A DNA stretch of 64,000 nucleotides from Thermococcus piezophilus (GCF_001647085.1 NZ_CP015520.1:1756219-1820218), one strand, 5' to 3'. Numbered from the stretch's first letter, positions 12,045 to 21,218 are shown. The notes: a model not told the origin generated them from the sequence alone. Numbers and translations are program-made.

Positions 12045-12550
12045 ATGCTTCTCGAAAGGCTCCTCAAGCCAGCGTATCACTTCAGGGTCTGGTGGCTGAA
12101 GTTCGAGAGCGAAAAGTTCAAGGAGGGGCTGAGGCAAAATGGCATCAACCCCGTGGAGCTGAGGGAAGACTGGGATGCGGAGCTAATGGTCGAGTCTTTC
12201 CTCGCGTCGAGCTTTGGGAAGTACGTCTACCTCATGAAGTTTAAGGACGGGACTAAACTGCTCGTGAGAGCACCAAACCTCTCACGAAGGGGGAGAAGAT
12301 CAAAGAGAACGCCTACTTTGTGAGAAGCGAGGGGGCACTAAAGAAGCTCATTTTAAGCCAAACCTCGATGACGATGAAGATACTCATGGAGCTCCAGCCC
12401 TTCGTCATCTGGGCGCCCCTCATCTTCGGCCTTCAGTATCTGGGGGGCAGATACCCTCTGGCGAGTATCTTTCTGATACTCCTGGGATTCTTCCTCAACG
12501 AACTGCTCAAAGTTATGGAGTACTTCATCCTGGGCTACTGCAGAGAATAG
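12045..12550 (+). pseudogene. Small membrane protein gene with one frameshift
   Basis: Opens MLLERLLKPAYHFRVWWLKF and runs to about 12275, where the frame must change within a run of CTCACGAAGGGGG to continue LTKGEKIKENAYFVRSEGAL and the hydrophobic tail. The restored product is about 168 residues: a soluble N-terminal half, then two membrane segments (PFVIWAPLIFGLQYL and ASIFLILLGFFLNELL). Unrecognised. A TATA-like AGTTTTATAAG lies near 11974-11984. Its end lies 4 bp before that of the convergent membrane protein gene. Confidence 0.6.
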
Positions 12551-12554
12551 GAAA

Positions 12555-12909
12555 TCAGCTGAGGAAGGCGAGTGCGATGAAGATGGCCAGCAGAACAAAT
12601 GGTGTGACAAGCACTATTGCGACGACGCTCGCAGCGTTCTCTCCGGAGGGGGGTTTTCTCAGATGCCTTCCTGTGGAGCCAAGGAATTATACCTACTGCC
12701 AGTATAACAGCCCCAGCCAGCCATACCAATATCTCGCCGTTCGATTCCACGGCCTTAAACATCGCCCACTTGCCAAGCAGGTAAGCTCCAATAAGCAGCG
12801 GTACCATGAGAACCGCTCGCTTCAAGCTTTCCGAGGTGATCAGAAAATAGAGTGTGGTAAGATATACCAGGGTGAAAAACATGCCAGCCAGGAAGGCTGG
12901 CACTATCAA
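12555..12909 (-). pseudogene. Polytopic membrane protein gene with one frameshift
   Basis: Begins MIVPAFLAGMFFTLVYLTTL and has three membrane segments up to ILAVGIIPWLHRKASEK. The raw frame then becomes Arg/His-rich, which is not membrane-like. Dropping one base in the adjacent A/C homopolymers (about 12650) gives KPPSGENAASVVAIVLVTP and a fourth membrane segment ending IFIALAFLS with TGA at 12555-12557. The restored protein is about 118 residues with four membrane helices. Function unknown. It follows moaC by 2 bp, so it may share its transcript. Confidence 0.6.
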
Positions 12910-12911
12910 GG

Positions 12912-13379
12912 TTATCTCTCCTTCACCTTCTCCACGACGTGAACGTCCTCGATCCTCGTAAACGGATACTGACCCTGCTCGTCCTTCTCGACGGCCTTAA
13001 CCATGTCCCATATAGTCAGCAGCGCGAGGGTTACCCCCATCAGGGCCTCCATCTCGACTCCGGTCTTATAGGTCGCCCGAACCTCGCAGGTGGCCTCTAT
13101 GTAGTCCTCACCGAACTCGAAGGTTATATCCACGCCCGTCAGCGGTATCGGATGGCAGAGTGGTACGAGCTCGGGGGTCTTTTTGACCGCCAGAATGCCC
13201 GCTATCTGTGCCGTCGCTATGACGTTGCCCTTCTTCGTCTTTCCTGCCTTTATGAGCTCTATCGTCTCTGGCCTGAGCCTTATCCTGCCCTTGGCAACGG
13301 CCCTCCTGAAGACCTCGCTCTTGTGGCCGACCTCAACCATCTTAACACCCTTCTCATCGACATGAGTGAGTTCCTTCAT
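12912..13379 (-). CDS. moaC: Cyclic pyranopterin monophosphate synthase MoaC
   Basis: 155 residues of the molybdenum/tungsten cofactor enzyme that converts the MoaA product 3',8-cyclo-7,8-dihydro-GTP into cyclic pyranopterin monophosphate. Family signatures [44 protein letters not shown] and the catalytic-region IWDMVKA are present. The ATG follows GGAGG. Its product feeds tungsten enzymes such as the formaldehyde oxidoreductase encoded at 46.3 kb. Length is normal. Confidence 0.96.
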   Translation of the reverse strand: MKELTHVDEKGVKMVEVGHKSEVFRRAVAKGRIRLRPETIELIKAGKTKKGNVIATAQIAGILAVKKTPELVPLCHPIPLTGVDITFEFGEDYIEATCEVRATYKTGVEMEALMGVTLALLTIWDMVKAVEKDEQGQYPFTRIEDVHVVEKVKER

Positions 13380-13411
13380 GGTGAAACCTCCAAAAGTTAA
13401 GAGAAAATGAA

Positions 13412-14851
13412 TCAGCCCTTGGCCACTCCGAACGGCCTCATCCTGGCAACAAGTGTGGCTATTCCCGCCTGGTGGACGACGTTAACGACGTTGTCCACGT
13501 TCTTGTAGGCTCCTGGAGCTTCCTCAGCAATGACGCGCATGCTGGCCGCTCTAATATAGATTCCCCTCCGGAAGAGCTCGTTCCTCAGCTTGTCGCCGCG
13601 GTACTGCCTGGTCGCGGCGTGCCTGCTCATGAGCCTGCCGGCTCCGTGGCAGCTCGAACCGAAGGTCTCCTTCATCGAGCCCTCGGCCCCAGCCAGGACG
13701 TAGCTGGCCGTTCCCATCGAACCAGGTATGAGCACGGGTTGGCCGCCATCTCTGTATGCCCTCGGAACGTCCGGGTGTCCGGCCGGGAAAGCTCTGGTAG
13801 CTCCCTTCCTGTGGACTACAACTTTGACCTTCTTTCCATCGACCTCGTGCTCCTCGACCTTCGCTATGTTGTGGGCCACATCGTAGACGATGCTCATCTC
13901 CATGTCCTCGGCTTTCTGTTTGAAGACCTCCTCAAAGCTCTCCCTGACCCAGTGGGTTATCATCTGTCTGTTGGCCCAGGCGAAGTTTGCAGCGGCTTTC
14001 ATAGCTGAGAAGTAGCGCTGACCTTCCTCCGTCTGGAACGGAACGCTGACCAGCTCACGGTCTGGCCAGGGCACGTTGTACTTTCTGTTGGCCTTCTCCA
14101 TTATCCTCAGGTAATCGCTCGCTACCTGGTGGCCCAGTCCGCGAGAACCAGTGTGTACCATGACGACGATCTGTCCCTCGTAGAGGCCATAGACTTTAGC
14201 AATTTTCTCGTCGTATATCTTATCGACTACCTGAATCTCGAGGAAGTGGTTACCCGAGCCAAGGGAACCGAGCTGAGAAGCACCGCGCTGCTTCGCCTTC
14301 TGGCTGACGGCCTCTGAGTCGGCCCCCTCCATTCTTCCGCCCTCTTCAAGGTGCTCCAAATCCTCTTCCCAGCCGTAGCCATTATCGACGGCCCATTTGG
14401 CACCGTCGGCTAAAACATCATCCAGCTGGCTCCAGTGGAGCCTCACTCTACCCTTGCTTCCCAAACCGGAGGGAACGTTTTTGAAGAGTGTGTCGACAAG
14501 CTCCTTGATCTTCGGCCTAACTTCCTTTTCAGTTAGGTTCGTGCGGATAAGACGGACACCACAGTTTATGTCATAGCCGACTCCACCGGGGCTGATAACT
14601 CCTTCATTAATATCAAAAGCGGCGACGCCCCCTATCGGGAAGCCATAACCCTGATGACCGTCAGGCATGACTATGGAATACTTGTAGATGCCAGGAAGCA
14701 TGGCAACATTTGCCGCCTGCTCAAGTGTTCTGTCCTGGCGCATTTTCTCTATGAGTTGGTCGTCAGCATAAACCCTGCCTGGAACGCGCATCCTCTTATC
14801 GAACTTCGGTATCTCCCACCTTATCTTATCAATTTTCTTCAGCGGAATCAT
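13412..14851 (-). CDS. rtcB: RtcB 3'-phosphate/5'-OH RNA ligase
   Basis: 479-residue GTP- and Mn2+-dependent RNA ligase that seals tRNA exon halves after intron removal. Visible motifs are [25 protein letters not shown] with the metal-binding Cys, [18 protein letters not shown] and SSCHGAGR with the His that becomes guanylylated, then AYKNVDNVV. Length matches P. horikoshii RtcB without an intein. TATA-like GCTTAAATAAC is at about 14883-14893 and the ribosome site GGAGGTGAG precedes ATG. Archease, its activator, is encoded 1.5 kb upstream on the same strand. Confidence 0.97.
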   Translation of the reverse strand: MIPLKKIDKIRWEIPKFDKRMRVPGRVYADDQLIEKMRQDRTLEQAANVAMLPGIYKYSIVMPDGHQGYGFPIGGVAAFDINEGVISPGGVGYDINCGVRLIRTNLTEKEVRPKIKELVDTLFKNVPSGLGSKGRVRLHWSQLDDVLADGAKWAVDNGYGWEEDLEHLEEGGRMEGADSEAVSQKAKQRGASQLGSLGSGNHFLEIQVVDKIYDEKIAKVYGLYEGQIVVMVHTGSRGLGHQVASDYLRIMEKANRKYNVPWPDRELVSVPFQTEEGQRYFSAMKAAANFAWANRQMITHWVRESFEEVFKQKAEDMEMSIVYDVAHNIAKVEEHEVDGKKVKVVVHRKGATRAFPAGHPDVPRAYRDGGQPVLIPGSMGTASYVLAGAEGSMKETFGSSCHGAGRLMSRHAATRQYRGDKLRNELFRRGIYIRAASMRVIAEEAPGAYKNVDNVVNVVHQAGIATLVARMRPFGVAKG

Positions 14852-14910
14852 CCTCTCACCTCCGTTTTAAATCCCCCCGAAGTTATTTAAGCTTTAGCTG
14901 GACTGAAGTG

Positions 14911-15357
14911 TTACTCCAGCTTCAGTCTTCTTTCCTTTGGCACATAGTTGATGAGCCTGCCCTCCTTGGCTTTGGCCGAACCAAGGTAATAGCTCCCCCA
15001 CTTTACAATGACCCAGCTGTGAATGTCTTCGTCAATCTCAACGCTCTCGCCGGCAAGATAACGCTTGGCTCGCTCTTTATCCAGCTCAACGATGTTCTTC
15101 GTCGCTTTTGGACCAATCAAGAAGCTTCCTTCGATGGTAAGCCTTATCCCATCGCTTTCGATCCTGCCAAAATAGACCCCCTGTCTGTCCGTGCTTTTCA
15201 CCTCAAAGTCACAAGGCTTGTATGCATAGACCTTATGATATCTGCCGCGTATCTCGTAGATTAACTCCGGGGCGTAGCCATAATTCTCAAGTAAAAGCTT
15301 CTTCACAAGCTCGGTATCGTCCGTCTTCCATATCTCCCCCCTAGGGTTCTCGCTCAT
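14911..15357 (-). CDS. PUA-type RNA-binding partner of the m5C methyltransferase
   Basis: 148 residues. The C-terminal half (DKERAKRYLAGESVEID, HSWVIVKWGSYYLGSAKAKEG, LINYVPKERR) has the pattern of a PUA domain, a small RNA-binding fold common in tRNA and rRNA modification enzymes. The start overlaps the methyltransferase stop by 4 bases, implying translational coupling, so it probably supplies substrate binding to that enzyme, which lacks a PUA domain of its own. Family name is inferred from pattern and context. Confidence 0.75.
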   Translation of the reverse strand: MSENPRGEIWKTDDTELVKKLLLENYGYAPELIYEIRGRYHKVYAYKPCDFEVKSTDRQGVYFGRIESDGIRLTIEGSFLIGPKATKNIVELDKERAKRYLAGESVEIDEDIHSWVIVKWGSYYLGSAKAKEGRLINYVPKERRLKLE

Positions 15358-16292
15358 GCTTCTCCCTCCTTGGGCTTCACTATCTTCGCAATGAAGAATG
15401 CTTCAGTGTCGTTGTCGTTGGGATGAATCCTGCGGGTTTTCCTAAGCTCTTCTGAGTAAGTTCTACCCTCCCACTCGAGAACGGGTTCGCTTGTCTTCAC
15501 AGGCAGGTCTATATCATCCAGCCTCGCGTCCGTCTTCCTCAGGAGGTAGTCAACTACACCCTCGTTCTCCAGTGGGTCTATGGTGCATGTTGAGTATACC
15601 ATGACCCCTCCAGGTTTCAGCGCGCGGTAGCTGGCTAAGATAAGTCTTTTTTGTATGTTCATATAGCGGACGACGGTTCTAAGGTTCCACTCCGTCAGAA
15701 AGCGCCACTTCTTCCTTATCATTCCCACGCTTGAGCAGGGGGCATCTAGTAGAACTCTGTCGAAGGTGTTCTCAAAGCGGCCAAAGTAGGCACCATCGCG
15801 CGTCGTTACGCGCGTGTTCAAAACGCCCATCCTGTTGAGATTCGCTATGAGAACGTTTGCTCTCTCTATCTTCGGGTCGTTGGCTATTATACAGCCCTCA
15901 TTCTCCATATACTGGGCTATCTGTCCGGTCTTGCTTCCCGGTGCGGCGGCCATGTCGAGAACGAGCTCTCCAGGCTTTGGATCAAGAACAACGGGCGGAA
16001 TCATCGAGCTGGCCTCTTGGCCGAATATCAGACCGAGGCTGTGCTCGAGAATCGTGGCAAGGTTCTCGACGTCGATGAAAAAGCCCTCTCTGGCCCAGGG
16101 AATCGGCTCAAGCTCGTAGCGCTCGCTCAGGCGCTCCACGATATAGTCGAAGGGTGCTTTGAGCGTGTTCACCCTGATGCTCTGCCTGAGGGGCCTTACT
16201 ATGAACTCCCAGAACTCATCAGTGTCTTCTATTTGAGAATAGCGCTCGTAAAACTCAGGATTGGCATGCCTAACCTCGTCCCTTGCATTCAT
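15354..16292 (-). CDS. NOL1/NOP2/Sun-family RNA m5C methyltransferase
   Basis: 312 residues using S-adenosylmethionine to methylate cytosine C5 in RNA. SAM motif I is DMAAAPGSKTGQIAQ, motif IV DAPCSSVG carries one conserved Cys, and motif VI STCTIDPLENEG carries the catalytic Cys. The ordering next to archease matches the characterised P. abyssi pair in which archease controls the specificity of a tRNA m5C methyltransferase, so a tRNA substrate is likely (established for that pair, inferred here). It overlaps its PUA partner by 4 bp. Confidence 0.93.
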   Translation of the reverse strand: MNARDEVRHANPEFYERYSQIEDTDEFWEFIVRPLRQSIRVNTLKAPFDYIVERLSERYELEPIPWAREGFFIDVENLATILEHSLGLIFGQEASSMIPPVVLDPKPGELVLDMAAAPGSKTGQIAQYMENEGCIIANDPKIERANVLIANLNRMGVLNTRVTTRDGAYFGRFENTFDRVLLDAPCSSVGMIRKKWRFLTEWNLRTVVRYMNIQKRLILASYRALKPGGVMVYSTCTIDPLENEGVVDYLLRKTDARLDDIDLPVKTSEPVLEWEGRTYSEELRKTRRIHPNDNDTEAFFIAKIVKPKEGEA

Positions 16293-16301
16293 CGAATCAC
16301 C

Positions 16302-16730
16302 TCATAAATCGGGCACGAGCTGGACCATCCATCTCCCGTCTGACAGTTTTTCAATTCTCATGTCGTGGTAGGTTATGGCCTTGACCTCTTCCTTGGGCTC
16401 GTGCTTCACGTAATCAAGGAGCTCACCGTAGGCTCTGGCCCGGAGCCTATAGCCCTCCTCAGTCTTCTCGAGTTTGACCTTGAAGTTTCCAAATACGAGA
16501 CCGTCCATCTCATGAAGCGCCAGGAGCTCCTCAAGGAACAGGTAGAGCAAAGCCTCCAAGTCTTCAGCCTCAACCTCAAGTTCTCTCACTTCCTTCGGCT
16601 CGACCTTCCTCACATTGACCATGACATCGAAGAGCGCCAACGCGACAGCTTCAAAGGCCTCCTCAAGGGTCTCACCGTACCCGCGGATTCCAATGTCCGC
16701 GGTGTGCTCGTAGTGTTCCCACTCGCGCAT
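16302..16730 (-). CDS. Archease
   Basis: 142-residue protein cofactor that accelerates RtcB guanylylation and turnover and, in P. abyssi, directs a tRNA m5C methyltransferase. It reads [20 protein letters not shown] at the N-terminus with the Asp and His of the metal site, and ends in [18 protein letters not shown]. The ATG at 16730 lies behind GGAGGTGAT; the open frame upstream of it is antisense to panB and not part of the gene. Both known clients of archease are encoded within 3 kb. Confidence 0.95.
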   Translation of the reverse strand: MREWEHYEHTADIGIRGYGETLEEAFEAVALALFDVMVNVRKVEPKEVRELEVEAEDLEALLYLFLEELLALHEMDGLVFGNFKVKLEKTEEGYRLRARAYGELLDYVKHEPKEEVKAITYHDMRIEKLSDGRWMVQLVPDL

Positions 16731-16787
16731 CTTATCACCTCCAGAAGACTTATAGGGAGGGGGGTTTATTAGGCTAAGGGTGAGAGC

Positions 16788-17636
16788 ATGAGGGAGATAA
16801 CCCCAAGGACGATTATGGAGATGAAGGGCAAAGAGAAAATTTCTATGATAACCGCTTACGATTATCCTTCTGCGCTCATAGCGGACAGAGCAGGAATGGA
16901 CATCATATTCATCGGCGATTCCCTCGGCATGGTCGTTTACGGCGAACCAAGCACACTGGCCGTTTCTATGGATCAGATGGTTCTCCACACGAGGGCCGTT
17001 GCCAAAGCCGTCAAGCGGGCACTCGTTCTGGCCGATATGCCCTTCGGGAGCTACGAGGTTGACGTTGAAGAAGGCATCAGGAATGCCATCAGGCTGATTC
17101 AGGCCGGTGCAGATGCCGTCAAGATAGAGGGCGGCTATGATCATAAAAAGCTCGTTAAGAGGCTCGTCCGCATGGGGATTCCAGTTATAGGGCACACAGG
17201 CTTAACTCCACAGCGCTACCTCAGATTGGGAGGCTATCGCCTGATGGGCGAAACCGAGGAGGAGATCGAGGAAATCCTGCGCGATGCCAAGGCTCTTGAA
17301 AAAGCTGGAGCATTTGCTGTCGTTCTGGAGTTCACACTTGCTGATGTTGCCAAGCTCGTAACCGAAGAGGTTTCCATTCCGACCATCGGCATCGGAGCTG
17401 GGCCATACGTGGACGGACAGGTTCTGGTCTGGCACGACCTTCTTGGAATTTACGAGAACGTCCCACCCTTCGTCAAGAAGTACGCGGACATAGGTGGGAT
17501 GATTCGCCTCGCCCTCGAGAACTACCGTGAAGAGGTCAAGAACGGCTCTTTTCCTGCAAAGGAGCACTACTGGGAGTTTCTCGACAAGGAGGAATTCAAG
17601 AGAAAAGCCAGGAAGGTCCTCGAAAGGTTAAGCTAG
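16788..17636 (+). CDS. panB: 3-methyl-2-oxobutanoate hydroxymethyltransferase PanB
   Basis: 282 residues; transfers a hydroxymethyl group from methylene-tetrahydropterin to 2-oxoisovalerate, the first committed step toward pantoate and CoA. Motifs are [30 protein letters not shown] with the Mg2+-binding Asp, [14 protein letters not shown], and [25 protein letters not shown] precedes the ATG and a TATA-like TTTATTAG lies about 20 bp upstream. The promoter region is shared with the divergent archease gene. The next gene is the interrupted glycosyltransferase, 9 bp on. Confidence 0.97.
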   Translation: MREITPRTIMEMKGKEKISMITAYDYPSALIADRAGMDIIFIGDSLGMVVYGEPSTLAVSMDQMVLHTRAVAKAVKRALVLADMPFGSYEVDVEEGIRNAIRLIQAGADAVKIEGGYDHKKLVKRLVRMGIPVIGHTGLTPQRYLRLGGYRLMGETEEEIEEILRDAKALEKAGAFAVVLEFTLADVAKLVTEEVSIPTIGIGAGPYVDGQVLVWHDLLGIYENVPPFVKKYADIGGMIRLALENYREEVKNGSFPAKEHYWEFLDKEEFKRKARKVLERLS

Positions 17637-17841
17637 GATGATTGAATGCTGGAAGGCAAGAGGATAACGGTGATAATCCCAGCATACAACGAGGAAAGGA
17701 GGATACTAAACGTTCTCAGCAAAATTCCGGAGTTCGTTGACGAGATTATAGTGGTGGACGACGGTAGTGGAGCTGTTCCATAAATAATAACAAGCGAAGC
17801 TTTTAAATATTTTTGGTACTAATTTCTTTTGGGTGAGAGGG

Positions 17842-18450
17842 GTGAAGCTTTATCGAACTGGTGAAGCAGCAAAGAAGCTCGGAGTTTCCAAGATGACAGT
17901 CCTTCGTTGGATTAAATCAGGCAAACTTAAAGCCCACAAAATCGGCAAAGAATACAGAGTCCCTGAAAGCGAAATCAAGAGAATTCTTGAGGGCAAAGTC
18001 CCTGATAAAGTAGTCATTTACGCCAGGGTCTCGGGCAGAGACCAGAAGGAGGACTTGGAGAGACAGGTTGAATACCTCAAGAATTACTCTTCTTCAAAAG
18101 GTTACCAAGTGGCCAAAATCATCACGGACATTTCCTCCGGCCTGAACGAGAACAGGAAGGGCTTAAAACAACTCTTCAAATTGGTTGAGAGCGGAGAAGT
18201 TACCAGAGTCATCATAACTTACCGGGACAGGCTCACGCGATTCGGCTTCAAATACCTCGAACAGTACTTCAACTCTCATGGCGTTGAGATTGAAGTAATC
18301 TTCGATGACGAGGAGAAAACACCAGAAAAAGAACTCGTTGAGGATTTATTAGCCATTGTAACCTCATTTGCTGGAAAACTTTATGGCATGCGCTCTCACA
18401 GGAAAAAACGCCTCATTAAGGCGGTAAAGAATGCCCTTAGAAACGATTAA
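17842..18450 (+). CDS. tnpA: IS607-type serine recombinase TnpA
   Basis: About 202 residues. An N-terminal MerR-like helix-turn-helix (TGEAAKKLGVSKMTVLRWIKSG) is followed by a small serine recombinase domain: VVIYARVSGRDQKEDLERQ, with catalytic Ser in YARVSG and the conserved Arg nearby, and YRDRLTRFGFKYLEQYF. It catalyses excision and insertion through a circular intermediate. GTG 17842 behind GGTGAGAGG is preferred; GTG 17833 is the alternative. A TATA-like TTTTAAATA lies at about 17801-17809. The frame is intact. Confidence 0.93.
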   Translation: MKLYRTGEAAKKLGVSKMTVLRWIKSGKLKAHKIGKEYRVPESEIKRILEGKVPDKVVIYARVSGRDQKEDLERQVEYLKNYSSSKGYQVAKIITDISSGLNENRKGLKQLFKLVESGEVTRVIITYRDRLTRFGFKYLEQYFNSHGVEIEVIFDDEEKTPEKELVEDLLAIVTSFAGKLYGMRSHRKKRLIKAVKNALRND

Positions 18451-19597
18451 GCTCACTGCCAAATTCAAGCTCAAAACAATTCCTGAAGGGTTAGGCAGCC
18501 TTTTCTCCACTTATCGTGAGATTGTAAACCTTCTCATAACTTACGCTTTCGAGAACAACGTTACGAGCTTTTACCGGCTAAAGAAGGAAACTTACAAGGG
18601 ATTGCGCAAGGAATATCCGGAACTCCCAAGCCATTACCTTTACACGGCCTGCCAGATGGCGATTGCAATTTTCAAAAGCTACAGGAAAAGAAGGAGGAAG
18701 GGGAAAGCTAAGGGAAAACCAGTTTTCAAGAAAGATGTTATAATGCTAGACGATCACTTGTTCAAACTCGACTTGGAAACTAAAACCGTAAAACTCTCCA
18801 CTCCTCAAAGAAGGCTTAGTTTGAAGTTTTACCCGGCCAAATACCACGAGAGGTTTAAGGACTGGAAGGTTGGACAAGCTTGGCTCGTCAAAACGCCAAA
18901 AGGCGTCTTCCTTCATGTTGTTTTCTCAAAGGAGGTCAAGATTAGAGAGCCTGAAGCTTTTGTCGGAGTTGATTTGAACGAGAATAATGTAACTCTTTCC
19001 CTCCCGAATGGTGAGTTTTTGCAGATTATCACCCACGAGCGGGAAGTTAGAACGGGTTATTTTGTTAAGAGGAGGAAAATCCAGAGGAAAATTCGAGCTG
19101 GTAAGAAAAGGAAAGAACTCCTCGAGAAATACGGGCAGAGGGAAAGAAACAGGCTGAACGACCTCTACCATAAATTAGCTAACAAAATCGTCGAGTTTGC
19201 GGAAAAATACGGTGGTCTCGCCCTCGAAGATTTAACAGAAATCAGGGCGTCAATCAGGTATTCAGCCGAGATGAATGGTCGTTTGCACCGCTGGAGTTTT
19301 CGCAAACTCCAGTCAATCATCGAATACAAGGCTAAACTAAAGGGCATAAAGGTTGTTTTTGTCAATCCCGCTTTTACTTCTTCCCTGTGCCCGATATGTG
19401 GGGGTAAGTTAAGCCCGAATGGGCACAGGGTTTTAAAGTGTTCAAACTGTGGTTTTGAATCAGATAGGGATGCTGTTGGCTCTTGGAACATTCGTTTAAA
19501 AGCCCTGAAGATGTGGGGAGTCTCCGTTCCCCCCGAACGCCAGCCGATGAGCAGAGGCTGGAAGGTTACCCGCTACAATTACATGTTCCAAAAGTAG
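18431..19597 (+). CDS. tnpB: TnpB RNA-guided RuvC nuclease of the IS607 element
   Basis: 388 residues of the transposon nuclease family ancestral to Cas12. The three RuvC acidic sites are present: the Asp of VGVDLNENNVTLS, the Glu of LALEDLTEI and the Asp of SDRDAVGSWN. A zinc ribbon lies between the last two (CPICGG...CSNCG). Known TnpBs use an RNA from the element's right end to cut the empty donor site. No stop or frameshift, so it is predicted active. The start overlaps tnpA by 20 bp; the last codons and TAG form part of the right-end hairpin. Confidence 0.94.
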   Translation: MPLETIKLTAKFKLKTIPEGLGSLFSTYREIVNLLITYAFENNVTSFYRLKKETYKGLRKEYPELPSHYLYTACQMAIAIFKSYRKRRRKGKAKGKPVFKKDVIMLDDHLFKLDLETKTVKLSTPQRRLSLKFYPAKYHERFKDWKVGQAWLVKTPKGVFLHVVFSKEVKIREPEAFVGVDLNENNVTLSLPNGEFLQIITHEREVRTGYFVKRRKIQRKIRAGKKRKELLEKYGQRERNRLNDLYHKLANKIVEFAEKYGGLALEDLTEIRASIRYSAEMNGRLHRWSFRKLQSIIEYKAKLKGIKVVFVNPAFTSSLCPICGGKLSPNGHRVLKCSNCGFESDRDAVGSWNIRLKALKMWGVSVPPERQPMSRGWKVTRYNYMFQK

Positions 19598-19606
19598 CGG
19601 ATAACC
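19525..19606 (+). ncRNA. Predicted omega-RNA (reRNA) scaffold end of the IS607 element
   Basis: Three nested or consecutive hairpins occupy the tnpB 3' end: CGTTC/GAACG (19525-19529, 19535-19539), CCAGCC/GGCTGG (19540-19545, 19556-19561), and a 13-bp stem with one mismatch, GGTTACCCGCTAC/GTAGCGGATAACC (19564-19576, 19594-19606). TnpB guide RNAs of known elements overlap this location and take their guide from flanking DNA past the end. Here the guide would begin at about 19607 in the glycosyltransferase gene. The 5' limit is not determinable by eye. Confidence 0.6.
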
Positions 19607-20141
19607 AGAACGGACAACACCTACGGAGTTGCCGGGAAATACTCCAAGACTGACTCCAGAGTGAAGGCCTTCCGGCTGGAGAAGAACTGCGGCAAAGGCT
19701 GCGCAATGAGGGAAGGTGTCAATCACGCGAGCGGAGATGTAATCGTCTTCATGGACGCGGATGGCCAACACAGGCCAGAGGAAATCGTGAAGCTCATTGA
19801 ACCGATAGTCAAAGATGAGGCGGATTTTGTCATCGGTGCAAGGAAATTCGAGGTTCAGGGAAAAAGACCGCTCCACAGGAGACTGAGTAACATAATCACT
19901 ACCCGACTTATACGCCTAAAGCTCAGACAGTACGTCTACGACACCCAGAGCGGCTTTAGGGCGATACGGAGGGAGTTCGTCCCAGAAATCGAAAGCGACC
20001 GCTATGAGGTCGAGACGGAGGTGCTAATAAAGACCGCCAAGGCCGGGGCGAGGATTAAAGAAGTGCCCGTAAGCATGATATATGGCGTCGAAACAGGCCA
20101 CTTCCGCCTCGAGGATGTTCTCCGCTTCCTCTGGGCACTGC

Positions 20142-20984
20142 TCAAGTTCTGAGCTCGCTCTTTACCCTCACCGCCCCAAGGGTTCCGAGGGTTATCAGGA
20201 GGAAGCCGAGGGCGTGGTAGGGGGTAAATCTCTCCCCCAAGAACACACCGATTCCTATCGCGACCGCAGGGGCCGGAGTTATTATGGTAGTCGCCTTAGA
20301 GAGGTTGATGAGCTTTATCGTCCTGTACCAAACAATCTGGCCGAGAGCTATTACCAAGCCCTCAGCAAGGATGAACTTTGAGAGCTCAAGACCCGTCGCA
20401 ACCGCGAAGGGAAGCAGGATTAAAAAGCCAAACGTATTCCTGAGGGCTGCTATAGTTATGGGGCTGTATGAAAGCTTTTTAGATATGACATGACCAAGTT
20501 GCCAGAAAAGGGGAACCAGCAGGAGAAGGAAGTCTCCAAAATGAAGCTCCATGGAACCGCCCTGGGTGATTACAAGAACCAAGCCAGCTAGGATAACCGC
20601 AGAATATGCGACGAGATTTCTGGTTATTCGTTCTCCAAGGAAAACCCACGAAAGGAAGAACGAGAAAAGAACTTCACTTCTAGTAATAAGGGAAGCGTTT
20701 ATGGCGGTGCTCAGCCGCACGCCATAGGAATAGGCCAAATAAGCTAGTGCCGTTCCAAAGAACCCTATAAAAAAGGCGCCCTTCAGCCCCTTCCGGTTAT
20801 CCTTAATCTCCCGCCATCTTCCGCTCCAGAGGAGGTTTCCCCACAGAATTAAAGACGCTGTAAGAGCAGAGAACGTGGCAAAGCTAACCGGATTCGAGTG
20901 GTTTGATTTTATTACCACCGGCTCGAGGCCGTAAATGAGCATCCCAATCATTGCGAAGAGTGTCCCGAGGGATTCCTGCTCCAT
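20142..20984 (-). CDS. EamA/DMT-family transporter
   Basis: 280 residues with about ten membrane helices in two homologous halves (for example FATFSALTASLILWGNLLW, FLLLLVPLFWQLGHVISKK and the C-terminal YHALGFLLITLGTLGAV). Members of the drug/metabolite transporter superfamily export amino acids, sugars or other metabolites; the substrate here is unknown. A TATA-like ATTTATAACC (minus strand, about 21005-21014) lies 22-30 bp upstream of the ATG, so the leader is very short. Convergent and overlapping with the interrupted glycosyltransferase. Confidence 0.9.
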   Translation of the reverse strand: MEQESLGTLFAMIGMLIYGLEPVVIKSNHSNPVSFATFSALTASLILWGNLLWSGRWREIKDNRKGLKGAFFIGFFGTALAYLAYSYGVRLSTAINASLITRSEVLFSFFLSWVFLGERITRNLVAYSAVILAGLVLVITQGGSMELHFGDFLLLLVPLFWQLGHVISKKLSYSPITIAALRNTFGFLILLPFAVATGLELSKFILAEGLVIALGQIVWYRTIKLINLSKATTIITPAPAVAIGIGVFLGERFTPYHALGFLLITLGTLGAVRVKSELRT

Positions 20985-21218
20985 GCTTCTCCATTTCTCT
21001 TTTGGGGTTATAAATTCTCAGGAGGGTGCGGCGATTGATGTTCCTCAAGCGGCGCAGCTCAAATCGAGAAAGAGTATGTCCCCCCATATATTGGATTTTG
21101 TCCAATGGAATATAAAAACTACAGGTTGTGGGTATGTACGTAATAAAGATAGAAAAAAGTCAGACTCAACGTAACAACCTTTAAATAGGACGGAACGTAA
21201 TAGTAATAGGGAGGTACC

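Larger units (their letters stand above)
17766..19606 (+). mobile_element. IS607-family insertion sequence, 1841 bp
   Basis: Contains a MerR-HTH serine recombinase (TnpA) and a TnpB gene overlapping it by 20 bp, the standard IS607 order. Boundaries come from the broken host gene. The dinucleotide AG occurs at 17766-17767 and again at 19607-19608, and removing one copy with the element restores the glycosyltransferase frame. IS607 elements use a shared dinucleotide core and make no long target duplication, which fits. TGTTCCA is repeated near both ends (17774-17780, 19584-19590). The right end is a long hairpin. Everything needed for movement looks intact. Confidence 0.85.
17646..20152 (+). 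pseudogene. Family 2 glycosyltransferase gene interrupted by an IS607-type element
   Basis: The 5' part (17646-17765, 40 codons) reads MLEGKRITVIIPAYNEE and ends EIIVVDDG, the start of a GT-A domain. The rest resumes after the insertion as TDNTYGVAGKYSK, NCGKGCAMREGV, FMDADGQHRPEE with the metal-binding DxD, and ends WALLKF at 20152. Removing 17766-19606 joins the parts in frame, giving a 221-residue dolichol-phosphate-sugar-synthase-like transferase in which the junction codon is AGA (family DDGSTD). As it stands the gene is inactive. Its tail overlaps the convergent EamA gene by 11 bp. Confidence 0.85.

Noticed and set aside
13412-14851. Possible intein in RtcB
   Set aside because: The protein has the normal 479-residue length and continuous family motifs.
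16731-17195. N-terminal extension of the archease frame
   Set aside because: The extension is antisense to panB; the ATG at 16730 has a perfect GGAGGTGAT ribosome site and gives the family's normal length.
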